Source: Phycisphaerae bacterium
Lineage (GTDB): Bacteria; Chloroflexota; Anaerolineae; 4572-78; J111
Reading direction: 5' to 3'
Length of the DNA: 62,433 bases
NCBI GenBank assembly: GCA_028285035.1
Contig: JANQQF010000015.1
Location: forward strand, 1 to 62,433
A program made the position numbers and the translations under genes. The notes beneath the pieces are model-generated. The model was not told the DNA's origin. It ran no database searches and worked only from the letters and a program-made list of their open reading frames with translations. The stretch's first letter is position 1, and the number at the start of each line of letters is the position of its first letter. This document shows positions 43,381-52,075 of the stretch, piece by piece.

Positions 43381-43596
43381 TTATAATTTTATAACGTTCT
43401 GTGCTTGTGGGCCTTTTTCACCGTCAACCACTGTGAATTCGACTTCTTGATTTTCATCAAGGCTTTTGTAGCCATCACCCTGAATTGCTGAGTAGTGAAC
43501 AAAAACGTCACCGCCGCCATTATTAGGGCTAATAAAGCCAAATCCTTTGGTTGCATTAAACCATTTCACAGTACCTGTGGTTCGTTCTTCAGACAT
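43381..43596 (-). CDS. Cold-shock domain protein (CspA family)
   Basis: A 71-residue single cold-shock domain that binds single-stranded RNA or DNA. KGFGFI (RNP1) and DVFVHYSAI (RNP2) are intact, as are the WFN and aromatic surface residues. Length and sequence are typical. A GGAGG site lies close to the ATG. It has its own predicted promoter and terminator, so it is monocistronic. Cold induction is usual for the family but cannot be shown here. Confidence 0.96.
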   Translation of the reverse strand: MSEERTTGTVKWFNATKGFGFISPNNGGGDVFVHYSAIQGDGYKSLDENQEVEFTVVDGEKGPQAQNVIKL

Positions 43597-43638
43597 TCTG
43601 CCTCCATAAAATACATTACAAATAGATATCCAAAATGG

Positions 43639-43668
43639 ATTTTACTAATAGGTTGATGATCTCGACAA
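43639..43668 (-). promoter_or_regulatory. Probable promoter of the cold-shock gene
   Basis: Minus-strand TTGTCG (43668-43663) and TAAAAT (43644-43639) with an 18-bp spacer, 43 bp before the ATG. An ATCCAAAATGGAT palindrome lies between the -10 and the start codon. Confidence 0.45.
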
Positions 43669-43674
43669 AAACGG

Positions 43675-44637
43675 TTATGCAGAACTCATTTGTGGCAGGA
43701 CCTCGTGGGCCAGCATCTCAAGTGAGTTCAAGTCATCCAAAATGTTGTGTTGCAGCATAAATCGGCTGACGCCGGCTGCCTCAAAAGCTTTAAGTTGATC
43801 TAATAGCTGCTGTGGGGTACCTCCTACAAATCCTGTATCATGCCAATCAGTTAAAGTTGCGGGGAGATTCGGGAACATGGCACGATGCCCATCAATACGC
43901 GCCTGAATTGCTGCATCATCTAAGCCAATAACGAATGGAACCATCAATGAGCGGGTTAGCGTAGCTGGGTCGCGGTCAATGACTGCACAATTGGCATCGA
44001 GTTGCGCTGATTTCTCACGAAACACATCAATACCAGCGTAGGAACAGTTCCACTCGGTCGCATGTTTGGCAACAACTTTGAGTGTTTTCTCGCCCTTACC
44101 CCCCATAATCAAGGTAGGCGTTGCGTTTTGGGGGAGTGGATAGGTTTCGGCGCCATCCAGTTGATAATGCTCGCCGGAGAAGCTGATCTTTTCGCCAGAC
44201 CATAGGGCCTTGATCACGCTTGCTCCCTCATCCAACATCGCTAAGCGGGTTGAATATTTGGGAAAGGCGTGTCCAAACATTGTATGCTCACCAGCGTACC
44301 AACCTGCGCCAATCCCCAAATCCAAACGGCCTTGAGACAAAACGCTCACCGATGCCGCCATTTTGGCGACCATTGCGGGATGACGAAATGTCATAGAACA
44401 GACCATCGGCCCGAATCGAATATGTTTCGTTCGCAGGGCCAATGCCGTGAGGGAGGGCCATAGCGCAAGAGACTCCCGTTTTGGAAAATCGTTTAACGCA
44501 GTGAGATGATCCGAGCGGAAAAGCGAGGCAAAGCCTAATGAGTCGATTGTTTCAGCGAGGCGGAAAAAGCGATCCCAGGTCAGATCTTCCTGACCTTCGA
44601 TCATAACTCCTAATTCGGCCACCGTATCCCCTTTCAC
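43675..44637 (-). CDS. LLM class flavin/F420-dependent oxidoreductase
   Basis: A 320-residue luciferase-like monooxygenase-fold enzyme. LASLFRSDHLTA, the GPMVCSMTFRHPAMVAKMA strand and DLGIGAGWYAGEHTMFG are hallmarks of the F420-dependent LLM class (TIGR03560-like). The cofactor is F420 or FMN; Chloroflexota commonly make F420. The substrate is unknown. It is transcribed toward the cold-shock gene, whose promoter follows its stop directly. Confidence 0.88.
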   Translation of the reverse strand: MKGDTVAELGVMIEGQEDLTWDRFFRLAETIDSLGFASLFRSDHLTALNDFPKRESLALWPSLTALALRTKHIRFGPMVCSMTFRHPAMVAKMAASVSVLSQGRLDLGIGAGWYAGEHTMFGHAFPKYSTRLAMLDEGASVIKALWSGEKISFSGEHYQLDGAETYPLPQNATPTLIMGGKGEKTLKVVAKHATEWNCSYAGIDVFREKSAQLDANCAVIDRDPATLTRSLMVPFVIGLDDAAIQARIDGHRAMFPNLPATLTDWHDTGFVGGTPQQLLDQLKAFEAAGVSRFMLQHNILDDLNSLEMLAHEVLPQMSSA

Positions 44638-44999
44638 CTTCCATAAAACTTATGGATACTTGGCAGAGAAGATTGTAGCATAGTCACGGGTGCGATGCAA
44701 TTGCTGTGATTGTATTTTGGATACCACAGTTAAGGCCGGGACCTTAATGCAGGCTTGGTGTTTTGTGAATATGGATAAGATTTACAAGATTTGTAGGATT
44801 AAAAAGTTTTACATAATTTTAACAATTTGCTCATCTTAGCGAAAAAAATTAATGTCATTTCGAGCCCGTTAGGGTGAGAAATCTTCTCGGTCGGTCATAC
44901 TTACAGCACCATCTCCGCCCTGCTCCGATCACTCAGGATGCTGTTCCTCCTTGCCCCCAAACAGAAATGCACCCGTATCTAAACGCTGGCTCTCAGAAG
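44638..44999. repeat. 362-bp gap with REP remnants
   Basis: Positions about 44853-44890 match one end of the 37462-37559 element (GTCATTTCGAGCC..GTTAGGGTGAGAAATC). Positions 44952-44975 are an exact copy of 75-98. The rest is featureless, and no ORF or terminator is clear. Confidence 0.5.
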
Positions 45000-46376
45000 C
45001 TAAGCAGTGGCCTGACTTTGCTCATGATCCGCCAAATTATGAATCCATCGCCCTGAAATAAACCGACGAAACGCCACGATACTTTTCAGGATCTCCTCGA
45101 AAATCACCATTAGATACACCCAATAGACCGGCCAACCTAAGACGAAGGCTGCGAATAGGGCGAGGGGCACACCAACCAGCCAGATAAATCCGGAGTCGAC
45201 AAAGAATGAGAATTGTGTGTCACCCCCACTACGTAACACGCCGATAAATAACATCATTGCCGATGCTTTGATTGGCAGGGCAAGCCCCATAATGATGAGG
45301 GTGAAATTGGCATAGGTGCTGACCAACTCAGAGATCTTGTAAACCGATAAGATAAGATTGCCACTCAAGACCATAATCAGCCCAATCGGTATCGCTGTTA
45401 AGATGCTAATCAACAAATAACGTTTGGCATACATGATCGCTTTGTCAATTTCATTGGCCCCAATGCGATTGCCCACCATAATTGAACAAGCATTACTTAG
45501 CCCAACAAAGGTGACAAAGGCCACCCGCTCAATGGTAATCGCGATGTTGACCGCAGCGATGGCTTCTGTACTGATGCGAGCAAAGATGATGCTATACGTC
45601 GTGATCCCCAAGGACCAGGTGACTTCAGTCAGGATCACAGGGAAGGCTGTTTTCAAAAACCGGACCACATACGCCCAATCAAAGGCGAGAAGTTGGCCGA
45701 TTGAAGCTGCCAATGGTGAGCGGGATGTATAAATCACCCCGATCAGAATCAGGGGTTCTAGTGTGCGAGCGATGGCTGTGGCAATGGCCGCTCCCTCAAC
45801 GCCCAACGCGGGAAAGCCAAGGTGACCAAAAATGAGTATATAATTCATCGCCGTATTCAATATCAAGGCGATGGCCCCCACCACCATCGGTAGCTTCACA
45901 GCTTCAATACTCCGCAAAATAAAGATGTATGAGACCGAGACGGCGGTGGAAACGTAACTCCAGCCCACGATTCGTAGATAATCGCTCCCCAACTCAATAA
46001 CGACCGGGTCTGAGGTGTAAATTCCCAAGGCCCATTCTGGAATGGTGATGGCAATCACGGCGAAGACAACACTCCCCAACACGCTGAGCAACAGACTTAG
46101 CCCCAAAACCTTATGAATGCCCGCCAAATCCTGTTTCCCCCAATATTGAGCTGAAAAAATGGCCGCCCCGCTGGCCACCCCAAAATGCATCAATATCAAT
46201 AGGAAGAATATCTGATCAGCTAAACCCACCGCCGCCACAGGCTGATCACCGAGCTGCCCAATCATTATCATGTCTACTGCACCTAGTGAAAATGCAATGA
46301 GATTCTGAATGATAATCGGCGTGGATAAAGTGAATAATCGACTATAAAAATGTTTGTCTTGAAAAAGGTTTTGCAT
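45000..46376 (-). CDS. MATE family efflux transporter
   Basis: A 458-residue membrane protein with 12 predicted segments in two homologous halves of about 220 residues. Motifs include LFTLSTPIIIQNL at the start of helix 1, GQLGDQPVAAVGLADQ between helices 1 and 2, and FSAQYWGKQD, all typical of the MATE (NorM/DinF-like) group. It should exchange cations for drugs or other organic cations. The start at 46376 with AGGA upstream is preferred to an extension to 46436. Substrate unknown. Confidence 0.9.
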   Translation of the reverse strand: MQNLFQDKHFYSRLFTLSTPIIIQNLIAFSLGAVDMIMIGQLGDQPVAAVGLADQIFFLLILMHFGVASGAAIFSAQYWGKQDLAGIHKVLGLSLLLSVLGSVVFAVIAITIPEWALGIYTSDPVVIELGSDYLRIVGWSYVSTAVSVSYIFILRSIEAVKLPMVVGAIALILNTAMNYILIFGHLGFPALGVEGAAIATAIARTLEPLILIGVIYTSRSPLAASIGQLLAFDWAYVVRFLKTAFPVILTEVTWSLGITTYSIIFARISTEAIAAVNIAITIERVAFVTFVGLSNACSIMVGNRIGANEIDKAIMYAKRYLLISILTAIPIGLIMVLSGNLILSVYKISELVSTYANFTLIIMGLALPIKASAMMLFIGVLRSGGDTQFSFFVDSGFIWLVGVPLALFAAFVLGWPVYWVYLMVIFEEILKSIVAFRRFISGRWIHNLADHEQSQATA

Positions 46377-46593
46377 GATTGGTCCTGGCAATTTTTCTGT
46401 GTCTGACACTACACGTTTTTTACCATTAAAAGGCATAACTTTCAGAACAAGAAGCGGAGTTTAGGCTTATTTTAGGGGATAGCAAACTTGGACAAATGAA
46501 ATAATTGATGCCGCCACTTATGACAAAATGCTGGACAAAACAGGAAGCTCGGTTTATAGTCGAAGGTAGGAATTTTGTGTTTGGGAGGGAGCA

Positions 46594-48264
46594 ATGGGGA
46601 AACGTCAGAGCAAATCTAAGGAAAATGAACGCGGCTTTCAAGCAGCGGTGCAGGCTAGCCTCGGTCTCTTTCTCTTTGGTCTCATTTTTACCGTATGCAG
46701 CAGTATCCCGCTATGGTTTGCGGGCCAAAGCCGCACTTTGACTTGTGAACGGGTGGAAAGCAGCATTGTTGACTGCACCCTCACCACCGATTGGTTTGAG
46801 GTTATCCCCCTCGGCGAACAACCCATTAAAGGCCTGCGGTCAGCCGCAGTTGATACCTCCTGTTCCCCCAGCGATGATGATGACGGCTGTACCTATGGAA
46901 TATCGCTTGAGACTTCACTTGGCCCCGTCTCTATGACCGGAAATGTGACCTCGGGGACGTATGATCAAAAAGAACGAGTCGTTGAACAAATCAACAATTT
47001 TGTGAATGATCGCGAAGAAACAACGCTCCAGGTTGTGCAAAGTGATATTGGCTGGGTGTTGTTACTTGGTCTGATTCTGCCGGGGGCTGGATCTTTGCTT
47101 CTCCTGGGTAGCCTTGTGACCTTTTTTAGAGTTCTTTTTGGATTTCAGCCCCAAGCATCGGCCAATCCAGCTGCCCCAAAAACACAACAGATTTCGGGCT
47201 GCCAGATTTTCTTTACCATCATTACTGTACTGATCGCTGGGGGGCTACTGTTTGGTGCCTTCCAATTTGCCAGCCTGAGCCAGGAAACAATCTGTACCCC
47301 TGAAAGTCATGGCTGGTCTGAGGGCGTTTTTGTAAATATTCGTGAAACGGATATGACGTTCCTACTCAATGATACAACCATTCCGAGTACATTCGCACAA
47401 ATTGACCCTTCCTCATCACCAGATTGGTCTGCGGTCAACCAAGAGCCGCGTGCCTGTTGGGTCAATCCCTGGTTTACGGGGCGTGTCTCCCTCTCCGTCG
47501 CAGAGATGCCAGCTGGGCATATTTATTGGGGGTTAATCGCCGCTGCCCTGCTCATCGGCGGCTTTAGTGTGGCTAACTTCCTATCGATTTTGACCAACCC
47601 TGTCACACCACCAGGAACCTATCAAGCCATTCGTCTTTCACCCGATGGTGGCTCCATCGGTTCACAGATTGTATTTTTAGGCCTGATGAGCTTAGCCCTG
47701 TTTGGGGCAATTTATGCTACGTATACCTCTGCCCGCCTTAGTCTGGCCTATGATAGCCCTGCCTTCTGGATCGCAACGGTAGCGGGACTTGTTTTTGTGG
47801 CAGCGGCTGGCGTTATACTTTACTTCCTATGGCAACAGGTCTACATCAAATTGACGGGCAGTACAACGATTTTTGAGATTTCCGAGCAGCCGTTGCAGCC
47901 TGGCCAAACCGCTGAAATCTACATTTCTCATCAAGCGGGCCGTTTGCCCGTTGAACAAATTGAAGTCACCCTGAATTGTGAAGAGACCACCCGCACCCGG
48001 GTGCAGTCCCGTAGTAACAGTTCAGATTCTAGCTATGAGGTTGATGTAGAAAAAATTTATGAAGCCGTGATTCTTGAACGACGCAACATCCATCTGGCCC
48101 AAGATGGACGTTGGGAAGAGAATGCTGAAATATTCCTGCCTGCCTCAGCTAGAAGCTCCACCGGACTGGCTGAATATCCCGGCATCCGGTGGTGGTTTGC
48201 CGTTCGTGTGGTTATCCCAAATGCCCCAGATTTTACAATTGATTACAATATCGAGGTGAAATAA
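46594..48264 (+). CDS. Multi-pass membrane protein of unknown function
   Basis: A 556-residue protein with about six hydrophobic segments (around residues 20-42, 148-175, 203-226, 305-328, 348-370 and 385-412). Two extracytoplasmic loops hold Cys pairs, such as TCERVESSIVDC and CSPSDDDDGC. The soluble C-terminal region (430-556) is beta-rich. I do not recognise the family. Its stop overlaps the next ATG (TAATG), so it is translationally coupled to a receiver-like gene and lies upstream of a Ser/Thr kinase. A signalling or sensing role is inferred only from this context. Confidence 0.7.
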   Translation: MGKRQSKSKENERGFQAAVQASLGLFLFGLIFTVCSSIPLWFAGQSRTLTCERVESSIVDCTLTTDWFEVIPLGEQPIKGLRSAAVDTSCSPSDDDDGCTYGISLETSLGPVSMTGNVTSGTYDQKERVVEQINNFVNDREETTLQVVQSDIGWVLLLGLILPGAGSLLLLGSLVTFFRVLFGFQPQASANPAAPKTQQISGCQIFFTIITVLIAGGLLFGAFQFASLSQETICTPESHGWSEGVFVNIRETDMTFLLNDTTIPSTFAQIDPSSSPDWSAVNQEPRACWVNPWFTGRVSLSVAEMPAGHIYWGLIAAALLIGGFSVANFLSILTNPVTPPGTYQAIRLSPDGGSIGSQIVFLGLMSLALFGAIYATYTSARLSLAYDSPAFWIATVAGLVFVAAAGVILYFLWQQVYIKLTGSTTIFEISEQPLQPGQTAEIYISHQAGRLPVEQIEVTLNCEETTRTRVQSRSNSSDSSYEVDVEKIYEAVILERRNIHLAQDGRWEENAEIFLPASARSSTGLAEYPGIRWWFAVRVVIPNAPDFTIDYNIEVK

Positions 48265-48656
48265 TGGCGATGAAGGAAATTATTCTGATTGATGATAAAG
48301 CCTATGGGCTAGAGCAAATTAAAAATGCGATTCCTGAAGATCGAGCGGCTGATTATCAAGTCCTTCACTTTTCTTCCTTTCAAAAATACAAAGAAACAAT
48401 TAATCATCGAGCCTTTATCGTGCTACTCGATTTCTTTCTCGATCACGATCAGCTCTATGGTAGCCAGGTGGCAGGCCAGATTGATGCGGACTATTTGATT
48501 GGCTTTTCATCCATGATGTCTGGCTCCAAAGCCATCATCACCTTTTTGATTGAAATAGGAACTGTGCGTCAGATGCCCCACCTCTTTGCCATTCAAAAAT
48601 TGCGTAAGGCGCAACATAACCCTGAATTGACCCGACTCTTTCATCGAATTTTGTGA
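48264..48656 (+). CDS. Receiver-like small protein
   Basis: A 130-residue cytosolic protein resembling a response-regulator receiver. The N-terminus EIILIDDKAYGLEQIKNAIP matches strand 1 with its acidic pair, FIVLLDFFLDHDQLYG places an Asp at the phosphorylation site, and LIGFSSMMSGS is the Ser/Thr strand. The last lysine is not obvious, so it may be degenerate. The TAATG overlap couples it to the membrane protein gene upstream. No kinase of the His type is near; the next gene is a Ser/Thr kinase. Confidence 0.6.
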   Translation: MAMKEIILIDDKAYGLEQIKNAIPEDRAADYQVLHFSSFQKYKETINHRAFIVLLDFFLDHDQLYGSQVAGQIDADYLIGFSSMMSGSKAIITFLIEIGTVRQMPHLFAIQKLRKAQHNPELTRLFHRIL

Positions 48657-48726
48657 GTCGGGTCATAATCAAAGGTTTTGAAAGAAGGGACGAATTTTTC
48701 CCAATTTGTAGTTTGAAGGGTGGATT

Positions 48727-50868
48727 ATGGAAAATCTAACAGGAAGAGAATTTGGTCCATATCGCATCGTATCTCCGCTCGGTGAAGGAGGGATGGCCTC
48801 GGTTTATAAGGCCTATCAACCAAATGTTGACCGTTACATTGCCCTGAAAGTGTTACCTCGCCATTTTGCTAACAACTCCGAATTTATTAGCCGTTTTGAG
48901 CAGGAAGCGAAGTTGCTTGCACAGCTCCAACACCCACGTATTCTACCGATTTACGATTATGGTGAAGCTGATGGATATACCTATATTGCGATGCCATTTA
49001 TTGAAGGTGGGCCACTAATTCACTTGATTAAGGGTGAACCACTCCCGCTTGATCAAATTGAGCGAATTGTTGCTCAGGTTGGCGATGCTCTGGACTATGC
49101 TGCCAGTCGAGGGGTTGTTCATCGCGATGTCAAGCCTAGTAACATCCTGCTTGACGAGCGAGGGAATGCAATGTTGATGGATTTTGGCATTGCTAAAATT
49201 ATTGAGAAGTCAGCTCAAATCACCGCAACTGGCGGAATCGTCGGCACGCCAGCTTATATGTCACCAGAACAGGGTCGTGGTGAAACGCTTGATCACCAAA
49301 GTGACATTTACGCTTTGGGTGTTATTTTGTATGAGATGTCCACAGGTCGAGTTCCCTTCAAAGCTGAGACACCTATTGCAGTTTTGATTAAACATATAAA
49401 TGATCCTTTGCCGCTCCCGCGTAAACTCAATCCCAATCTTCCTGTTTCGGTTGAGCAGGTCATTCTTAAGGCGATGGCTAAACATTCTCAGGATCGATTT
49501 GAAACGGCGGGGCAAATGGTCAAGGCGTTGTCTGAGGCCATTGATGAAGCTAACAAAAAGGGGCCTCAGGACAAAACGTCGATATCGGTTCCAATATTTG
49601 AGGTGCCAGACCCAGAAGAGCCCCGCGAGGCCGAAGTTAACACGGTTCTTCCCGACACTCCTTTATCCTTTCCTTGGCTGGCAGTCAGTGGTGCTGTCAT
49701 CGCGATTGTCACGCTTTTGTTATGTGGAGTCGTGCTCCTTAATTTTGAACAGATTAGCCTATTGATAGCTGGGGAATCTACCCCAACAGTAACATCTGTA
49801 CTTGAACCCGCTCAAGTAACGGCCACAGCGAGGGCAGATGAAGATAAAAATATGGCTACCGAAGTGATTGAGACTGTCGCTGAACCAACGGACGATATCG
49901 CCCCAACAAGTACACAGGTTGAAGAGGCCCTTGCATCTGAGTCATCACCAACGCTAGAATCATCTACGAATACCCCTGAGCCAACAAATACCCCAGAAGC
50001 GACCATCACGCCTGAACCGACGGTGACGCCTCTGCCTATTTCAGGCTTTGGTCAACCCCTGCTCACGTTTGGGAGCGAAGGGATTGGTCCCGGTCAGTTT
50101 TTAGATGCTCGGGCCATTACAGTGGATGAACAAAATGGGAATATATTAGTAGGTGAATACACTGGGGGACGGATTCAGGTATTTGACTCTCAAGGTGCTT
50201 TCTTAACCCAGTGGACGGTTGATACCGAGATGCCCCTGCTTGGCATGGATGCTGACCGTAACGGTAATGTCTATGTTATCCAAAGTGGTCTGATTAATCA
50301 ATATGATGCGCAAACCGGCGAATTTAAACAAGAAATTTCATTTGATGGGGGGTGGGGCTTCGGAGACATTGCCATTGCCCCCGATGGCGGTTATGTTGCC
50401 CCTTGGTTCAAAGGGCAGGATGATATCGTTCGCTTTAGTGCCAATGGTGAGCCGACCTTGGTCATCAATGAGGCCATTAGCGGGCAAACCAATAGCCCCG
50501 AACTTGATACTCAAGTCGCTATTGATGGCCTAGGCAACATTTACGCGCTGGGCATCTTTAACGGAGCTGTTTTTAAGTTTGGTCCAGATGGCCGATTTCT
50601 GGATCAGTTTGGTGCTGCACCTCAGACTGGGCTAGATCCTCCGCCTGGCACGCTTGAGTCACCCAGGGAAATTGAGGTAGATGGTCAAGGGCGAATTTAC
50701 GTCAGTGAGCTAGTTGGTCCCATCAAGGTTTATGACCCTAGTGGTCAACTTATCGACACCATTATGGTGCAGGGGTTGGGGATGACAATCAATGATGCTG
50801 GTGAACTGCTTGTGGCTTCGCGCACAAAAGTCGTGAAGTATCAGATCACTGATGACACTGAGGAGTGA
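48727..50868 (+). CDS. Ser/Thr protein kinase with extracellular NHL propeller
   Basis: A 713-residue receptor-like Hanks kinase. The kinase domain spans about residues 12-272: GEGGMASVYKAY loop, ALKVL Lys, VVHRDVKPSNILL catalytic loop, DFGIAK and SPEQGRGE. A membrane helix at about 315-338 is followed by a Thr/Pro/Glu-rich stalk (about 345-440) and an NHL/SMP-30-like beta-propeller (about 445-710) with blades such as VDEQNGNILVGEYTGGRIQVF. It should sense an external ligand or cell-wall state and phosphorylate cytosolic targets. Third gene of the membrane-protein/receiver cassette. Confidence 0.92.
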   Translation: MENLTGREFGPYRIVSPLGEGGMASVYKAYQPNVDRYIALKVLPRHFANNSEFISRFEQEAKLLAQLQHPRILPIYDYGEADGYTYIAMPFIEGGPLIHLIKGEPLPLDQIERIVAQVGDALDYAASRGVVHRDVKPSNILLDERGNAMLMDFGIAKIIEKSAQITATGGIVGTPAYMSPEQGRGETLDHQSDIYALGVILYEMSTGRVPFKAETPIAVLIKHINDPLPLPRKLNPNLPVSVEQVILKAMAKHSQDRFETAGQMVKALSEAIDEANKKGPQDKTSISVPIFEVPDPEEPREAEVNTVLPDTPLSFPWLAVSGAVIAIVTLLLCGVVLLNFEQISLLIAGESTPTVTSVLEPAQVTATARADEDKNMATEVIETVAEPTDDIAPTSTQVEEALASESSPTLESSTNTPEPTNTPEATITPEPTVTPLPISGFGQPLLTFGSEGIGPGQFLDARAITVDEQNGNILVGEYTGGRIQVFDSQGAFLTQWTVDTEMPLLGMDADRNGNVYVIQSGLINQYDAQTGEFKQEISFDGGWGFGDIAIAPDGGYVAPWFKGQDDIVRFSANGEPTLVINEAISGQTNSPELDTQVAIDGLGNIYALGIFNGAVFKFGPDGRFLDQFGAAPQTGLDPPPGTLESPREIEVDGQGRIYVSELVGPIKVYDPSGQLIDTIMVQGLGMTINDAGELLVASRTKVVKYQITDDTEE

Positions 50869-50927
50869 TCTTTGACGCAACTGACGAACCAATCGAATTA
50901 CAGAAGTTATTCTGTTGTATCAATCTG

Positions 50928-50975
50928 ACTAAAGAGAGTCTATCGGGGTAAATGATTAGGCTCTCTTTAGTTACT
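50928..50975 (+). terminator. Intrinsic terminator after the Ser/Thr kinase gene
   Basis: A perfect 11-bp stem (ACTAAAGAGAG at 50928-50938 with CTCTCTTTAGT at 50961-50971) with a 22-nt loop. The T-run is poor, so termination may be partial. Confidence 0.55.
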
Positions 50976-51094
50976 CCTTGACAATATGACTTATGACAGC
51001 CATAATATACCAACTTGTTTTTAGCCCCGCCCCTTCAAGATTTTTGACCACAAAATAACCCCCAATTGATTTTGAGACGATAGGAGAACAATGA

Positions 51095-52075
51095 ATGTCT
51101 GAAGCTACCGAAAAAATAAAACAGGATTTAAATGCACAACAATATATTGCCTCGGATGAAATTGCTACGGTCGTTTTTCTGGCCGAGCAACTCGGCAAGC
51201 CATTGTTGTGTGAGGGTCCCGCTGGTGTCGGGAAAACGGAACTGGCTAAGGTTTGGGCTGCAGCGGCAGGGCGCAAGTTTATTCGTTTGCAATGTTATGA
51301 AGGGTTGGATGAAACAAAGGCATTGTATGAGTGGGAGTATGCTAAGCAGATGCTGTACACCCAGCTTTTGCGGGATAAATTACAAGATGTGGTTGGTGAA
51401 GTCGCGACGCTTAGAGAAGCGGCTGACCGTATTGCCGCTGAAGAGGAAGTGTTCTTTTCCGAGCGGTTCTTACTCCCCCGACCCTTGATGCAGGCCTTGA
51501 CATCGGATGAACCAGTTGTGCTCCTGATCGATGAGATTGACCGGGCTGATGTGGAATTTGAGGCCTTCTTGTTAGAGGTGTTGAGTGACTTCCAAGTGAG
51601 TGTGCCAGAACTGGGGACAATTAAGGCTAAGCACCATCCCTTAGTCTTGCTCACAAGTAACAATACACGCGAATTGAGCGAGGCTCTCAAACGGCGTTGT
51701 CTCTACATCTTTATGGATTATCCTTCAGTTGAGGCTGAGCTGGACATCGTTAAACTTAAGGTGCCTGATCTAAGTGAGAAAATGGCGAATGAGGTGGTCC
51801 AATGGGTGCACGAACTACGTAAACTTGATCTGAAGAAATCACCCTCAATCAGCGAGACGCTGGATTGGGCCAGAGCCTTGGTCAAACTGAATGCCGATCA
51901 GTTGGACCAGGAAACTGTTGATAACACGATGAGTGTGCTCCTCAAGCACGAATCAGATATTGCGCTGGCCAAACGGCTACGCGCCCGACACAGCACCAAT
52001 GGAGGAGGGCATAAGCCAGACGGATTTGATCCAGACGATTTGATTGGTTATCGGTCATTTGGAAGGGGGCGCTAG
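51095..52075 (+). CDS. MoxR-family AAA+ ATPase
   Basis: A 326-residue AAA+ ATPase. Walker A is EGPAGVGKTELAK (about residues 46-58), Walker B is VLLIDEIDRAD, sensor 1 is LLTSNNTRELSEALKRRC, and the Arg finger lies in KRRCLYIFMDYP. It belongs to the MoxR branch, whose members act as chaperones in maturing multi-subunit enzymes, usually with a VWA protein encoded next door, as here. Its stop is directly followed by the partner start with no gap. The client enzyme is not in the window. Confidence 0.92.
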   Translation: MSEATEKIKQDLNAQQYIASDEIATVVFLAEQLGKPLLCEGPAGVGKTELAKVWAAAAGRKFIRLQCYEGLDETKALYEWEYAKQMLYTQLLRDKLQDVVGEVATLREAADRIAAEEEVFFSERFLLPRPLMQALTSDEPVVLLIDEIDRADVEFEAFLLEVLSDFQVSVPELGTIKAKHHPLVLLTSNNTRELSEALKRRCLYIFMDYPSVEAELDIVKLKVPDLSEKMANEVVQWVHELRKLDLKKSPSISETLDWARALVKLNADQLDQETVDNTMSVLLKHESDIALAKRLRARHSTNGGGHKPDGFDPDDLIGYRSFGRGR

